From the NCBI GenBank assembly GCA_036227345.1, contig CP109468.1, forward strand, positions 3,534,001 through 3,598,000: a DNA stretch of 64,000 nucleotides, given 5' to 3'. Below the pieces are notes generated by a model that ran no database searches, was not told where the DNA came from, and saw nothing but the letters and a program-made list of their open reading frames with translations. This stretch comes from Streptomyces sp. NBC_01463. GTDB lineage: Bacteria > Actinomycetota > Actinomycetes > Streptomycetales > Streptomycetaceae. Position numbers and translations under genes: made by a program. Of the stretch, positions 45,176 to 53,780 are shown one piece after another. The stretch's first letter is position 1; every line of letters begins with the position of its first letter.

Positions 45176-46155
45176 ACGTAGTCCTCCAGCCGGGCCACGG
45201 CGTAACCCTTGTCCGTGATGACCTTCATGACGGACCGGATCAGGTCGGGCATGCTGCCCTTCCAGTCCTTCTTGCCGCGGAAGTGCGTGAGGATGATGTC
45301 GCCGGGGTGCAGGTCCTGGTCCTCCTCGCGCCACTCCATGTGGTCGGGGAACGCCTCCGCAGCCCACAGGGGCACGGCCGTGATGCCGCAGGACTTGGCG
45401 ATCCGCAGGGTGTCGCCGTTGTAGTTCCCGTACGGCGGCCGGAAGAGCCGGGGGCGCTCGCCGTACTGCTTCTCCAGGATGTCCTGCTGGTCGCAGATCT
45501 CCCGCTGCTGCTCCTCGTGGGAGAGACCGGGCATGTAGCGGTGGTTCAGCGTGTGGTTGCCGAGGACGACGCCGCGCGCCTGGGCCTCCTTGAAGTACGC
45601 GTAGTCGTCGCGCACCAGGTAGTCGCTGAGGAAGGCGCTGTACGGGATGTTCAGCTCCGACATCATCTTCAGCAGCTCGGGGTCCTTGTCGTCCCCGTCG
45701 TCCATCGTCAGGAAGACGATCTTGTCCTTGGTGGGGACCGTCGTGAAGACCGGCGGCAGGGACGCGTCACCGCCCTCGACCTCGAAGCCCTTGCGGGTGG
45801 TGAGGTGCGGTTTCACGGCGGGCGGCGCCGGCGGGGTCAGCGGGGTGCCCGCCAGGCCCCACTTCTTCGCGGCGACGGCCCGTGCGGCCAGGGCGCGGCG
45901 CGCCTTCTCGGCCTGCGCGGCGACGGACCCCGCCGCTCCCGCCGGGGGCCCGCCCTGCTGTCCGGCCTGGGCGGCGGCCGCGCGGCCGGGGTCGGCCGGT
46001 GCGCGCTCGGCGGTCTCGGCGGCACAGCCCGAGCCGACGGCGGCGACCAGGAGCGCGGCGACGACCGCATAGCCCGGCCGGCGCCGCAGGTGCCCCCGTC
46101 CGCGCCTCGCCCGTCCCTGCCCGCACGACTCCGCACCCGGTCTGCGCCTCTTCAT
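45172..46155 (-). CDS. Polysaccharide deacetylase lipoprotein (NodB family)
   Basis: A 327-residue exported protein with a lipoprotein signal (AVVAALLVAAVGSGC). After an Ala-rich spacer the NodB domain shows FLTMDDGDDKD (metal-binding Asp), the HTLNHRYM metal motif (H-x3-H), and RPPYGNYN, with LTHF near the end. Such enzymes remove acetyl groups from peptidoglycan or other glycans. ATG 46155 has GGAAG upstream; a very long in-frame extension is antisense to the methyltransferase. First gene of a two-gene unit. Confidence 0.92.
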   Translation of the reverse strand: MKRRRPGAESCGQGRARRGRGHLRRRPGYAVVAALLVAAVGSGCAAETAERAPADPGRAAAAQAGQQGGPPAGAAGSVAAQAEKARRALAARAVAAKKWGLAGTPLTPPAPPAVKPHLTTRKGFEVEGGDASLPPVFTTVPTKDKIVFLTMDDGDDKDPELLKMMSELNIPYSAFLSDYLVRDDYAYFKEAQARGVVLGNHTLNHRYMPGLSHEEQQREICDQQDILEKQYGERPRLFRPPYGNYNGDTLRIAKSCGITAVPLWAAEAFPDHMEWREEDQDLHPGDIILTHFRGKKDWKGSMPDLIRSVMKVITDKGYAVARLEDYV

Positions 46156-46293
46156 GTCCAATTCTTCCTTTTGTCGTACTGGCTGCATGGCGCCGCATCC
46201 TGCCAGCCCGGGGCCGGGCTTCCGGGCCGACACAGCGCCCGCCCCGCACGGTCCCCCGGCTGGCGCGCAGCCGACTGGCCCACAATGGGGCGG

Positions 46294-47532
46294 GTGAACG
46301 CTCTCTCCCCGGCCGGCCCGTCCGACGCCCCCGACCCCCTCGCCGACTTCCTGGCCCTGCGCACCCCCGAGGGCGCCGGACTGCTGGCCGGCCTGCGGTC
46401 GTACGACCCCGCCACGGAACTGGCCACCGCCACCCGGCTGCGCCGCACCCACCCGGCCGCCCTCGTCTCGGCGGCCATCGGCCAGGCCCGGCTGCGGCAG
46501 CGGGCGGTGGCGAAGTTCGGGGCCGAGGACGCGCACCGGATGTTCTTCACGCCGAACGGGGTCGAGCAGGCGACCCGCACCTCGGTGGCCGGCTACCGCG
46601 CCCGGCGGTTCGCGGACGCCGGGGTGCGCAGCGTCGCCGACCTCTGCTGCGGGATCGGCGGCGACGCGATCGCCCTGGCCCGGGCCGGGATCTCCGTCCT
46701 CGCCGTCGACCGCGACCCGCTGACCGCCGAGGTGGCCCGCGCCAACGCCGCCGCGCTCGGCCTGGACGCGCTGATCGAGGTCCGGTGCGCGGACGTCACC
46801 GAGATCGACACCACGCCCTACGACGCGGTCTTCGTCGACCCGGCCCGGCGCGGCGGACGCGGCAGGATCTTCGACCCGGAGGCGTACTCCCCGCCCCTGT
46901 CCTGGGCGACCGCGGCCGCGCTGAAGGCGCCGAGGGCCGCGCTGAAGATCGCCCCGGGCGTCCCGCACGAGGCGATCGGGCCGCAGGCGGAGGCCGAGTG
47001 GATCTCGGACGGCGGCGACGTGAAGGAGGCGGTGCTGTGGTTCGGCGAGGGCTTCGAGGCCGGCTCCTACCGCGCGACGCTGCTCCCGTCGGGCGCCACC
47101 CTGGCGGCTCCGGCCGAGCTGCCCGCCCCGCCGGTCGGCCCGGTGGGCCGCTATCTGTACGAGCCGGACGGTGCGGTGATCCGGGCGCATCTGGTCGCCG
47201 GCATCGTGGAGCGCTGCCACGGCCGGCTGATCGACGGGATGATCGCGTACGTCACGAGCGACGAGCTGTACGACTCCCCGTACACCGCCGGCTACGAGAT
47301 CACCGATCAGCTGCCCTTCAACGTGAAGCGGCTGAAGGCGCTGCTGCGGGAGCGCGAGGTCGGTGTCCTCACGGTCAAGAAGCGCGGCTCGGCGGTCGAA
47401 CCCGAGGAGTTGCGGCGGAAGATGAAGCTCCGGGGGCCGCACGCGGCCACGGTCTTCCTGACCCGGGTCGCGGACGCGCCGACGATGCTGGTCGGCCGCC
47501 CCGTGACCGGCCCGGAGGCCGGCCTCGGGTGA
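46294..47532 (+). CDS. Class I SAM methyltransferase with THUMP-like domain
   Basis: A 412-residue probable RNA methyltransferase. Helical N-terminal 90 residues, then the SAM motif VADLCCGIGGDAIALARAG, acidic loop VDRDP, motif IV VFVDPARRGGRGRIF, and a C-terminal THUMP-like region with VKKRGSAVEPEELRRKMKLRG. GTG 46294 lies 7 bases after CACAAT, a -10-like hexamer, so translation may be leaderless; an in-frame ATG at 46285 is the alternative. A huge open frame upstream (from 42562) is only antisense to groEL1, groES and the deacetylase. Confidence 0.88.
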   Translation: MNALSPAGPSDAPDPLADFLALRTPEGAGLLAGLRSYDPATELATATRLRRTHPAALVSAAIGQARLRQRAVAKFGAEDAHRMFFTPNGVEQATRTSVAGYRARRFADAGVRSVADLCCGIGGDAIALARAGISVLAVDRDPLTAEVARANAAALGLDALIEVRCADVTEIDTTPYDAVFVDPARRGGRGRIFDPEAYSPPLSWATAAALKAPRAALKIAPGVPHEAIGPQAEAEWISDGGDVKEAVLWFGEGFEAGSYRATLLPSGATLAAPAELPAPPVGPVGRYLYEPDGAVIRAHLVAGIVERCHGRLIDGMIAYVTSDELYDSPYTAGYEITDQLPFNVKRLKALLREREVGVLTVKKRGSAVEPEELRRKMKLRGPHAATVFLTRVADAPTMLVGRPVTGPEAGLG

Positions 47533-47544
47533 GTGCGGCCGGCC

Positions 47545-47910
47545 TCAGGCGAGGTCGGTCAGATCGTCCGCGTACACCTGCGAGAGCGGCTGCGGACCCA
47601 CGTACTGCTGGCAGTTGCACTGCCCCGACTCGAAGCGCACCGGCTTCTTCTGCTCGTCCCACGCGGTCGGCACCTCGACCCGCTCGTGGCACTTGCCCCG
47701 CTTGTCGTGCTTGGCGAGGTGGTGCGTGCAGCCGCAGACCGGCTCCGGCGGCCGGTTCGCCGCCTCGACCGCCAGCCGCTCCTGCTTGCCGGCCTCCAGC
47801 AGTTCCAGCTTGCGGGTGTGCCGATTGCGCAGAGCCGTACGGACGTTGTCGACCGCCCAGCCGAAGCCGCCCGTCCAGAAGATGATGAGCAGCCACCAGT
47901 ACCACTCCAT
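47545..47910 (-). CDS. Membrane-anchored Cys/His-rich small protein
   Basis: A 121-residue protein with one N-terminal membrane helix (MEWYWWLLIIFWTGGFGWAV), a basic helix, and a soluble part with CGCTHHLAKHDKRGKCHE and CNCQQY that looks metal-binding (zinc-ribbon-like). Family not recognised. It converges with the methyltransferase, 12 bases apart. Confidence 0.75.
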   Translation of the reverse strand: MEWYWWLLIIFWTGGFGWAVDNVRTALRNRHTRKLELLEAGKQERLAVEAANRPPEPVCGCTHHLAKHDKRGKCHERVEVPTAWDEQKKPVRFESGQCNCQQYVGPQPLSQVYADDLTDLA

Positions 47911-47962
47911 GAAACGCCCTCCCCCTGAGTCGCCCGTGTATGCGCCAAGGATAGGGCCGGGG

Positions 47963-48628
47963 TCAGCGGTGGGCACCGCCGCCGGAGGGGACGAGGGGAT
48001 CGGACGCGGCCCGGCCGGCGAGCGTCCCGAGGATCCAACTCCGGTGCCGGAAGGCCTTGATGACGCCGATGAGGCCGATCAGCCAGCTGATGAAGCCGAG
48101 TCCCATGATCAGGGCCATCAGGCCGTAGGTGTCATGGCCCCGGACCGCGCCCGCCGGCACGGCGAAGCAGGCGTACAGCCCGAAGGCGCAGAGCGCGAAG
48201 GAACTCAGCAGCCAGGCCAGGCTCACGCCGGGCAGCCGGAGCGCACTGTCGCCCGCCGGGTCGCGGTCCAACGCGCCCCACTGCGCGAGCAGTCGGCGGA
48301 TGTCCCGGTCCCGGCGCAGGCCCACGACGACGAGGACGACCGCGGGCACCAGGGCGGCGGCGCCCAGGGCGAGCAGGACCACGCCCATGATGGAGCTGAT
48401 GATGTCGTACGACTCCTCGAACGTGATGAACGCGGTGCCGATCAGCGCCCAGCCGAACGCCCCGAGCGCCCCCCACGTCCAGAGCAGCCCGAGGCGGCCG
48501 GGCCCGATGTGCATCCGCACCAACGCGCCGAGGATGAAGGCCCGGTCGGCGAGCAGCGCCCCCCGGTCGGGCCAGGTGCGTATCTCCACGGGTGGCGGGG
48601 GCGGCGGCAGCGCAGGGCGAGCGGACAT
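47963..48628 (-). CDS. Multi-pass membrane protein of unknown function
   Basis: A 221-residue protein with five hydrophobic segments (LGLLWTWGALGAFGWALIGTAF; IMGVVLLALGAAALVPAVVLVVVG; LLSSFALCAFGLYACFAVPAG; LMALIMGLGFISWLIGLIGV). ATG 48628 is chosen; a start at 48649 only adds seven residues. No domain recognised. Confidence 0.75.
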   Translation of the reverse strand: MSARPALPPPPPPVEIRTWPDRGALLADRAFILGALVRMHIGPGRLGLLWTWGALGAFGWALIGTAFITFEESYDIISSIMGVVLLALGAAALVPAVVLVVVGLRRDRDIRRLLAQWGALDRDPAGDSALRLPGVSLAWLLSSFALCAFGLYACFAVPAGAVRGHDTYGLMALIMGLGFISWLIGLIGVIKAFRHRSWILGTLAGRAASDPLVPSGGGAHR

Positions 48629-48680
48629 GGGCCAGACCCTACCGAGCACCGGACGGCGCCCCCGCCCGGGCGGGGCGGTC

Positions 48681-49151
48681 TCAGGCGTTGCGCAGGGCCT
48701 CGATGTCCAGGCGCTTCATGCCGAACATCGCCTTCATGGCGCGGGCGGCCTTCTCCGGGTCCGGGTCGGTCAGGGCCTCGCCGAGACCGGGCGGGATGAT
48801 CTGCCAGGACACCCCGAACCTGTCCTTGAGCCAGCCGCACTGGCTCTCCTGGCCGCCGTCCGCGGTGAGCCGGTCCCACAGCTCGTCGGCCTCCTGCTGC
48901 GAGGCGCACTCCACCGAGAGGGAGACGGCCTCGCTGAAGGGGAACTGGGGTCCGCCGTTGAACGCGATGTACTCGGCGCCCTCCAGCTGGAACCGCACGG
49001 TCATCACCGCCCCGTCGTCACCCGGTGAGGACGCGGTCCAGCGGGTCACGTCCAGGACGCGCGAGTCGCCGCCGATGACGGAGATGTAGTGGTCCGCCGC
49101 CTCCTCGGCCTGGTTTTTGTCGAACCAAAGGAACGTGGTGACCTTCTGCAT
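48681..49151 (-). CDS. VOC-superfamily (PhnB-like) protein
   Basis: A 156-residue vicinal-oxygen-chelate fold protein of the PhnB/3-demethylubiquinone-methyltransferase-like group: KVTTFLWFDKNQAEEAADHY, YIAFNGGPQFPFSEAVSLSVEC and DRFGVSWQIIPPGL are typical. It is the third gene after the DGPF/ECF42 pair on the same strand; such proteins often accompany these sigma factors. Confidence 0.88.
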   Translation of the reverse strand: MQKVTTFLWFDKNQAEEAADHYISVIGGDSRVLDVTRWTASSPGDDGAVMTVRFQLEGAEYIAFNGGPQFPFSEAVSLSVECASQQEADELWDRLTADGGQESQCGWLKDRFGVSWQIIPPGLGEALTDPDPEKAARAMKAMFGMKRLDIEALRNA

Positions 49152-49214
49152 GGTCCTCTCCTCACTCGGTGGTGCGGAACGCGATGCAGGGTAGACCGGT
49201 GGCGGGCCCGGAAC

Positions 49215-50471
49215 TCATCGGCCGGCCCGGCCCAGCAGCAGCGCCCTCTCCCGCTCGTTGCGGGTGAGCCCGGCCGCCCGTACGAACTCCGCGCGCGCCT
49301 CGTCCGTACGTCCCATCCGCTCCAGCAGATCCCCGCGGACGCTCGGCAGCAAGTGGTAGTCCTTGAGCGCGGGGTCGGCGGCCAGCGCGTCGACCAGGAC
49401 GAGAGCGGCGGCGGGGCCCTCGGCCCTGGAGACGGCGACGGCGCGGTTGAGCTCGACGACGGGTGACGGGGCCAGGACGGCGAGCCGGTCGTAGAGGGCG
49501 GCGATGGCGGGCCAGTCGGTGTCCTCGTACCGCACCGCCCGGGCGTGGCAGGCGGCGATGGCGGCCTGGAGGGCGTACGGGCCCAGTGGCCGTCCCGCCT
49601 CCGCGGCCGTTTCGCTCGCCCGGAGCAGGGCCGCGTAGCCGCGGCGGATCAGCAGCCGGTCCCAGCGGGCCCGGTTCTGGTCCGCGAGCAGCACCGGCGC
49701 CCCGTCCGGTCCGGTCCTGGCGGCGGTGCGCGAGGCCTGGAGCTCCAGCAGGGCGGCCAGCCCGTGCACCTCGGGCTCCTGCGGCATCAGCCCGGCCAGC
49801 ACCCGGGCCAGCCGCAGCGCGTCCTCGCAGAGGCCCGGGCGCAGCCAGTCGTCGCCGGCGGTCGCGGCATAGCCCTCGTTGAAGACCAGGTAGATGACTT
49901 CCAGTACCGATCCGAGCCGGGCGGCGCGCTCGGGGCCGTACGGCACCTCGAAGGGGACGCCGGCCCGGCCGAGCGCCCGTTTGGCGCGGACGATCCGCTG
50001 GGCGACGGCGGGCTCGGTGCTGAGGAAGGCGCGGGCGATCTCCTCGGTGGTGAGGCCGCCGAGGAGGCGCAGGGTGAGGGCGATCCGGGCGTCGGTGGAG
50101 AGCACCGGGTGGCAGGAGGTGAAGATCAGCCGCAGCAGGTCGTCGTCGATGCGGTCCGGGTCGGCGGCGGCCGGGTCGGGTCCGCCGGGGACGGTGTCCA
50201 GGTCGCGGCCCATCTCGGCCAGCTTGCGGGCGTACGTCTCGCGGCGGCGTACCAGGTCGATGGCGCGGTGCCTGGCCGTGGCCATGAGCCAGGCTCCCGG
50301 GTTGTCCGGGACGCCCGACTCCGGCCACTGCTCCAGCGCGGCGACCAGGGCGTCCTGCGCGAGTTCCTCGGCGATGCCCACGTCCCGGACGATCCGGGCG
50401 ACACCGGCGATGATCCGCGCGGACTCGATCCTGAATACCGCCTCAACCGCGCTCGCTGCCGTCACGGCCAC
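49215..50471 (-). CDS. ECF42-type sigma factor with C-terminal TPR-like extension
   Basis: A 418-residue sigma factor, about twice the normal ECF length. Region 2 has AEELAQDALVAALEQWPESG and NPGAWLMATARHRAIDLVRRR, and region 4 has LTLRLLGGLTTEEIARAFL and AQRIVRAKRALG. The last 230 residues are helical (LEVIYLVFNEGYAATAGDDW; DWPAIAALYDRLAVLAPSPVVELNRAVAV), the extension that defines ECF42. It follows a DGPF gene by 45 bases. ECF42 factors have no anti-sigma; the extension and the DGPF partner are thought to matter. GTG 50471 is chosen; GTG 50465 is an alternative. Confidence 0.92.
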   Translation of the reverse strand: MAVTAASAVEAVFRIESARIIAGVARIVRDVGIAEELAQDALVAALEQWPESGVPDNPGAWLMATARHRAIDLVRRRETYARKLAEMGRDLDTVPGGPDPAAADPDRIDDDLLRLIFTSCHPVLSTDARIALTLRLLGGLTTEEIARAFLSTEPAVAQRIVRAKRALGRAGVPFEVPYGPERAARLGSVLEVIYLVFNEGYAATAGDDWLRPGLCEDALRLARVLAGLMPQEPEVHGLAALLELQASRTAARTGPDGAPVLLADQNRARWDRLLIRRGYAALLRASETAAEAGRPLGPYALQAAIAACHARAVRYEDTDWPAIAALYDRLAVLAPSPVVELNRAVAVSRAEGPAAALVLVDALAADPALKDYHLLPSVRGDLLERMGRTDEARAEFVRAAGLTRNERERALLLGRAGR

Positions 50472-50516
50472 CCATCAGAGCAGCCGGACCGGACCCGGGC
50501 AAGCGCGGCCGGCCGG

Positions 50517-50879
50517 TCAGCCGGTCGCTTCGTCGATGGCGCGGACCTCGCAGGTGACGCTCCAGCTCTCCGGGTGCACGCGCAGGAACCGGTTGGCCCA
50601 CTCCAGTGCCTCGTCCTTGTCCTTGCACTGGAGGATGGCGTACCCGCCGACGACCTCCTTGGTCTCGGTGAAGGGGCCGTCGGTGTAGCTGAGCTTGCCG
50701 CCGGACCAGTGGACGCGGGTGCCCTGGGCGGTCGGGGCGAGTCCGGCCGTCTCCAGCATCACGCCCGCCATGCTGATCTCCTCGAACAGGGCGCCCATGC
50801 GCTCGTCGAAGCCGGGGTCGGGCTCGAACCCCGCGGCGGCCTGCTCGTCGATGCGGATGAGTGACATGAAGCGCGGCAT
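50517..50879 (-). CDS. DGPF (YCII-related) protein, partner of ECF42
   Basis: A 120-residue YciI-fold protein carrying the signature YTDGPFTETKEVVGGY. Such proteins are encoded with ECF42 sigma factors and are their main known targets. ATG 50879 follows GAGGAG. The promoter at 50933-50959 fits the ECF42 motif, implying autoregulation. Biochemical role unknown. Confidence 0.92.
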   Translation of the reverse strand: MPRFMSLIRIDEQAAAGFEPDPGFDERMGALFEEISMAGVMLETAGLAPTAQGTRVHWSGGKLSYTDGPFTETKEVVGGYAILQCKDKDEALEWANRFLRVHPESWSVTCEVRAIDEATG

Positions 50880-50932
50880 GGTGACTCCTCGGTCGGGAGG
50901 GCGGGGACCTCTTCCCCGCCTCTCACCCCTGC

Positions 50933-50959
50933 GTCGAACGGGACACGGCCGGATCGACA
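50933..50959 (-). promoter_or_regulatory. ECF42-dependent promoter
   Basis: On the minus strand TGTCGA (50959-50954), a 17-base spacer and CGAC (50936-50933), the motif reported for ECF42 factors in Streptomyces venezuelae as I recall it (TGTCGA and CGA/TC). It lies 54 bases upstream of the DGPF start. Confidence 0.78.
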
Positions 50960-50990
50960 CTCCCCACGGAATTCTTCTGAGAATCCTGTC

Positions 50991-51019
50991 GGCCGGCCAC
51001 CGGGAGGGGTGGTCCGGCC
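50991..51019 (-). terminator. Terminator after the tsaD unit
   Basis: GGCCGGCCACC pairs with GGTGG-T-CCGGCC (one bulged T) around a 6-base loop, 20 bases beyond the stop of the 94-residue ORF. Confidence 0.72.
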
Positions 51020-51038
51020 TGCCACCGGGGCGCCGTCC

Positions 51039-51323
51039 TCAGCCGTCCGCTGCTCCGAGTGACTCGAAACGCCAGCGGTGCACCGGCCGGGTGACGGCGT
51101 CCGCGGCCGGCTCGGGCAGCTCCGGCAGCTCGTCGCCGTAGGCGCCGTCCCACCAGGTGATGACCAGGACCCGGTCCTGCGGGGCGCGCAGCAGCTCGCT
51201 GCGCAGCGGCGGCCGGGCCAGTTCGCCCGCGCGGGCGCGGGCCCACTCCAGGAGTTCCGCGCCCCGGCCCTCGACGGCCCGGGCCTCCCACATCAGCGCG
51301 ACGGTCGTCCCGGTACCGCTCAT
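51039..51323 (-). CDS. Small hypothetical protein coupled to tsaD
   Basis: A 94-residue protein ([46 protein letters not shown]) with an alternating strand/helix pattern like a dimeric alpha+beta barrel monooxygenase-like fold, but no certain family. The ATG overlaps the tsaD stop by 4 bases, so it is translated with tsaD. It ends just before a terminator. Confidence 0.75.
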   Translation of the reverse strand: MSGTGTTVALMWEARAVEGRGAELLEWARARAGELARPPLRSELLRAPQDRVLVITWWDGAYGDELPELPEPAADAVTRPVHRWRFESLGAADG

Positions 51324-52429
51324 GAGTAGAGGTTGTCCTTGCTGATCTCGTGCACGTGGTCGTGCGTGTGGGAGTGGCCGTGGTCCGCGCCCGGTACGTG
51401 GGGCTCGGTGACCGGCAGCGAGGAGTCGGCCGACAGCTCCAGGTCGGAGGCGGGCCGGTTGCGGGCCACCATCTCCGCGCCCAGGGCGGCGACCATCGCT
51501 CCGTTGTCGGTGCACAGTCCGGGCCTCGGCACGCGCAGCCGGATGCCGGCCCGCTCGCACCGCTCCTGGGCGAGCGCCCGCAGCCGCGAGTTGGCCGCGA
51601 CGCCGCCGCCGATCATCAGGTGGTCGACGCCCTCGTCCTTGCAGGCACGGACGGCCTTGCGGGTGAGCACGTCCACCACGGCCTCCTGGAAGGACGCCGC
51701 CACGTCCCGTACCGGCACGTCCTCGCCCGCGGCGCGCTTGGCCTCGATCCAGCGGGCGACGGAGGTCTTCAGGCCGGAGAAGGAGAAGTCGTACGCGGGA
51801 TCGCGCGGACCGCTCAGGCCGCGCGGGAACGCGATGGCCTTCGGGTCGCCCTCCCTGGCGAGCCGGTCGATGACCGGGCCGCCGGGGAAGCCGAGGTGCA
51901 GCACCCGGGCGATCTTGTCGAAGGCCTCGCCCGCCGCGTCGTCGATGGTCGCGCCGAGCGGCCGCACGTCGTTGGTGATGTCGGGGGCGAGCAGCAGCGA
52001 GGAGTGCCCGCCGCTGACCAGCAGCGCCATGGTGGGCTCGGGCAGCGGGCCGTGCTCCAGCTGGTCGACGCAGATGTGCGAGGCGAGGTGGTTCACGCCG
52101 TACAGCGGCTTGTTCAGCGCGTACGCGTACGCCTTCGCCGCCGAGACGCCGACGAGCAGCGCGCCGGCGAGTCCCGGTCCGGCGGTGACCGAGATGCCGT
52201 CGAGGTCGCGGCCGGTGACCCCGGCCTCCTTCAGCGCGCGCTCGATCGTCGGGACCATCGCCTCCAGGTGCGCGCGGGAGGCGATCTCCGGGACGACGCC
52301 GCCGAAGCGGGCGTGCGTGTCGACGCTGGACGCGACGGCGTCGGCGAGCAGCGTCGTCCCGCGGACGATGCCCACGCCGGTCTCGTCGCAGGAGGTCTCG
52401 ATACCGAGTACGAGCGGTTCGTCAGCCAT
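51320..52429 (-). CDS. tsaD: tRNA t6A threonylcarbamoyltransferase TsaD
   Basis: A 369-residue ASKHA-fold enzyme that moves threonylcarbamoyl from its adenylate to A37 of ANN-decoding tRNAs. [15 protein letters not shown] starts the fold; metal-binding His residues are in [13 protein letters not shown] and [17 protein letters not shown] and the [12 protein letters not shown] segment are typical. It ends with an unusual His-rich tail ([13 protein letters not shown]). It overlaps rimI by one base (TGATG) and the next ORF by 4. Confidence 0.96.
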   Translation of the reverse strand: MADEPLVLGIETSCDETGVGIVRGTTLLADAVASSVDTHARFGGVVPEIASRAHLEAMVPTIERALKEAGVTGRDLDGISVTAGPGLAGALLVGVSAAKAYAYALNKPLYGVNHLASHICVDQLEHGPLPEPTMALLVSGGHSSLLLAPDITNDVRPLGATIDDAAGEAFDKIARVLHLGFPGGPVIDRLAREGDPKAIAFPRGLSGPRDPAYDFSFSGLKTSVARWIEAKRAAGEDVPVRDVAASFQEAVVDVLTRKAVRACKDEGVDHLMIGGGVAANSRLRALAQERCERAGIRLRVPRPGLCTDNGAMVAALGAEMVARNRPASDLELSADSSLPVTEPHVPGADHGHSHTHDHVHEISKDNLYS

Positions 52430-52920
52430 CAGTCAGTCTCGTTTTCTTGAACGTGGAGGCGCATGACGAGTGCGTCGATGTTGCCCGGCTGGTAGTAGCC
52501 GCGGCGGAAGCCGATGGGTTCGAAGCCGAAGCGTTCGTACAGCTTCTGCGCCCGGGTGTTGTCGACCCGGACCTCCAGCAGTACCTCGGCGCACTCGAAG
52601 GCCGTGGCGTGCTTCAGCAGATCGGTCAGGAGCTCGGAGCCGAGCCCGCCGCCCCAGTGGCCGCGGGTGACGCCGATCGTCTGTACGTCGGCGAGGTCGC
52701 CGGCGGCCGCGAGGCCCGCGTACCCGACGATCCGGCCGCTGACCGGGTCCTCGGCCACGACGTAGCGGCGGGTGGCCCGCGGGCCGCGTGCGTGCGCCAG
52801 CTCGGACCAGAACATGCCGGCCGACCAGGCGTCGTCCGGGAACAGCTCGTGCTCCAGGTCGAGCACCGGGTCGATGTCCCACCAGCGCATCTCGCGCAGC
52901 ACTGCGGTCGTGGCGGTCAC
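52429..52920 (-). CDS. rimI: Ribosomal protein S18 N-acetyltransferase RimI
   Basis: A 163-residue GNAT enzyme. The acceptor-side segment [22 protein letters not shown] and the acetyl-CoA loop [15 protein letters not shown] are clear, with [13 protein letters not shown] at the C-terminal end. Located between tsaB and tsaD, as in most bacteria; in actinobacteria the enzyme may have several protein targets. Overlaps both neighbours by 1-4 bases. Confidence 0.93.
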   Translation of the reverse strand: MTATTAVLREMRWWDIDPVLDLEHELFPDDAWSAGMFWSELAHARGPRATRRYVVAEDPVSGRIVGYAGLAAAGDLADVQTIGVTRGHWGGGLGSELLTDLLKHATAFECAEVLLEVRVDNTRAQKLYERFGFEPIGFRRGYYQPGNIDALVMRLHVQENETD

Positions 52921-53579
52921 TTGGGAGTGACCACCTTGTAGTTCTTCGGGACCTGCGCGTCGGGCCTGCGGAGGTAGAGCGGCCGCGGCGGCAGCATGTC
53001 GGCGCCGGCGGCGAGACGCTCGGCGGCGAGGGCGGCCAGGGCGCCGGCCGCGACGTGCTCGGGGCCGCGCGCGTCCGGGAACGCGTCGGGGTAGAGCACC
53101 GCGCCCGCGCCGACGACGGGAAGACCGGCGAGCTGACCGGCGATGTCGGCGGGCCGGTCGACGGCGGGTTCACCGGTCCGGGTGCGGGGGTCCTCGTACC
53201 GCGCCCAGTAGACCTCCTTGCGGCGGGCGTCCGTCGCGACGGCGAACGGACCCGCCACCCCGGCCTGCCCCGCGGCGTACGCCAGCGCGTCCAGGGTGCA
53301 CAGCCCGTGCACGGGGACGGAGAGCGCCGAGCCGAAGGTCGCGGCCGTCACCAGACCGACGCGCAGTCCGGTGTACGGGCCGGGACCGACCCCGACGGCC
53401 ACGTCGGTCACGGCGTCGAGCGTGACGCCGGCCTCGGCGAGGACCCGGTCGACGGCGGGCAGCAGCAGCTCCCCGTGCCTCCGGGCGTCGACCTGACCGG
53501 ACTCGGCGACGACGCGGGTCCCGTCGTGCAGGGCGACGGTGACGGCGGGGGTGGCGGTATCCATAGCGAGCAAGAGCAC
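52917..53579 (-). CDS. tsaB: t6A biosynthesis protein TsaB
   Basis: A 220-residue ASKHA-fold partner of TsaD: LLLAMDTATPAVTVALHDG, RHGELLLPAVDRVLAEAG and VGVGPGPYTGLRVGLVTAATF are characteristic. Starts at GTG 53579 and leads the tsaB-rimI-tsaD unit. TsaE is encoded nearby but in another operon. Confidence 0.95.
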   Translation of the reverse strand: MLLLAMDTATPAVTVALHDGTRVVAESGQVDARRHGELLLPAVDRVLAEAGVTLDAVTDVAVGVGPGPYTGLRVGLVTAATFGSALSVPVHGLCTLDALAYAAGQAGVAGPFAVATDARRKEVYWARYEDPRTRTGEPAVDRPADIAGQLAGLPVVGAGAVLYPDAFPDARGPEHVAAGALAALAAERLAAGADMLPPRPLYLRRPDAQVPKNYKVVTPK

Positions 53580-53706
53580 GCAAACAGCCTACGGCTCCGC
53601 GGCAGCGGGGGCCGCGCCCCCGTACGGCGTCCCTGGAGCGGGGGTCCCGGCTGCTACCGTCACCGGGTATACGCGGAGTACGTGTAAACGCTTGTAGGAC
53701 ATACGG

Positions 53707-53765
53707 CGAACCGCGGTACGGCATGCAGCGAACCCGCTGTACGGCACAGACGAACCGCAACGGCG
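53707..53765 (+). repeat. 22-base tandem repeat in the leader of the YkuD-like gene
   Basis: Two imperfect 22-base units starting CGAACC (53707-53728 and 53729-53750), sharing GTACGGCA, and a third partial unit from 53751. They lie in the 201-base gap between divergent tsaB and the YkuD-like gene, ending near the ribosome site of the latter. The two-turn period suggests a protein-binding array or an RNA leader repeat. Confidence 0.5.
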
Positions 53766-53780
53766 AAAGAGGCGCGAACG

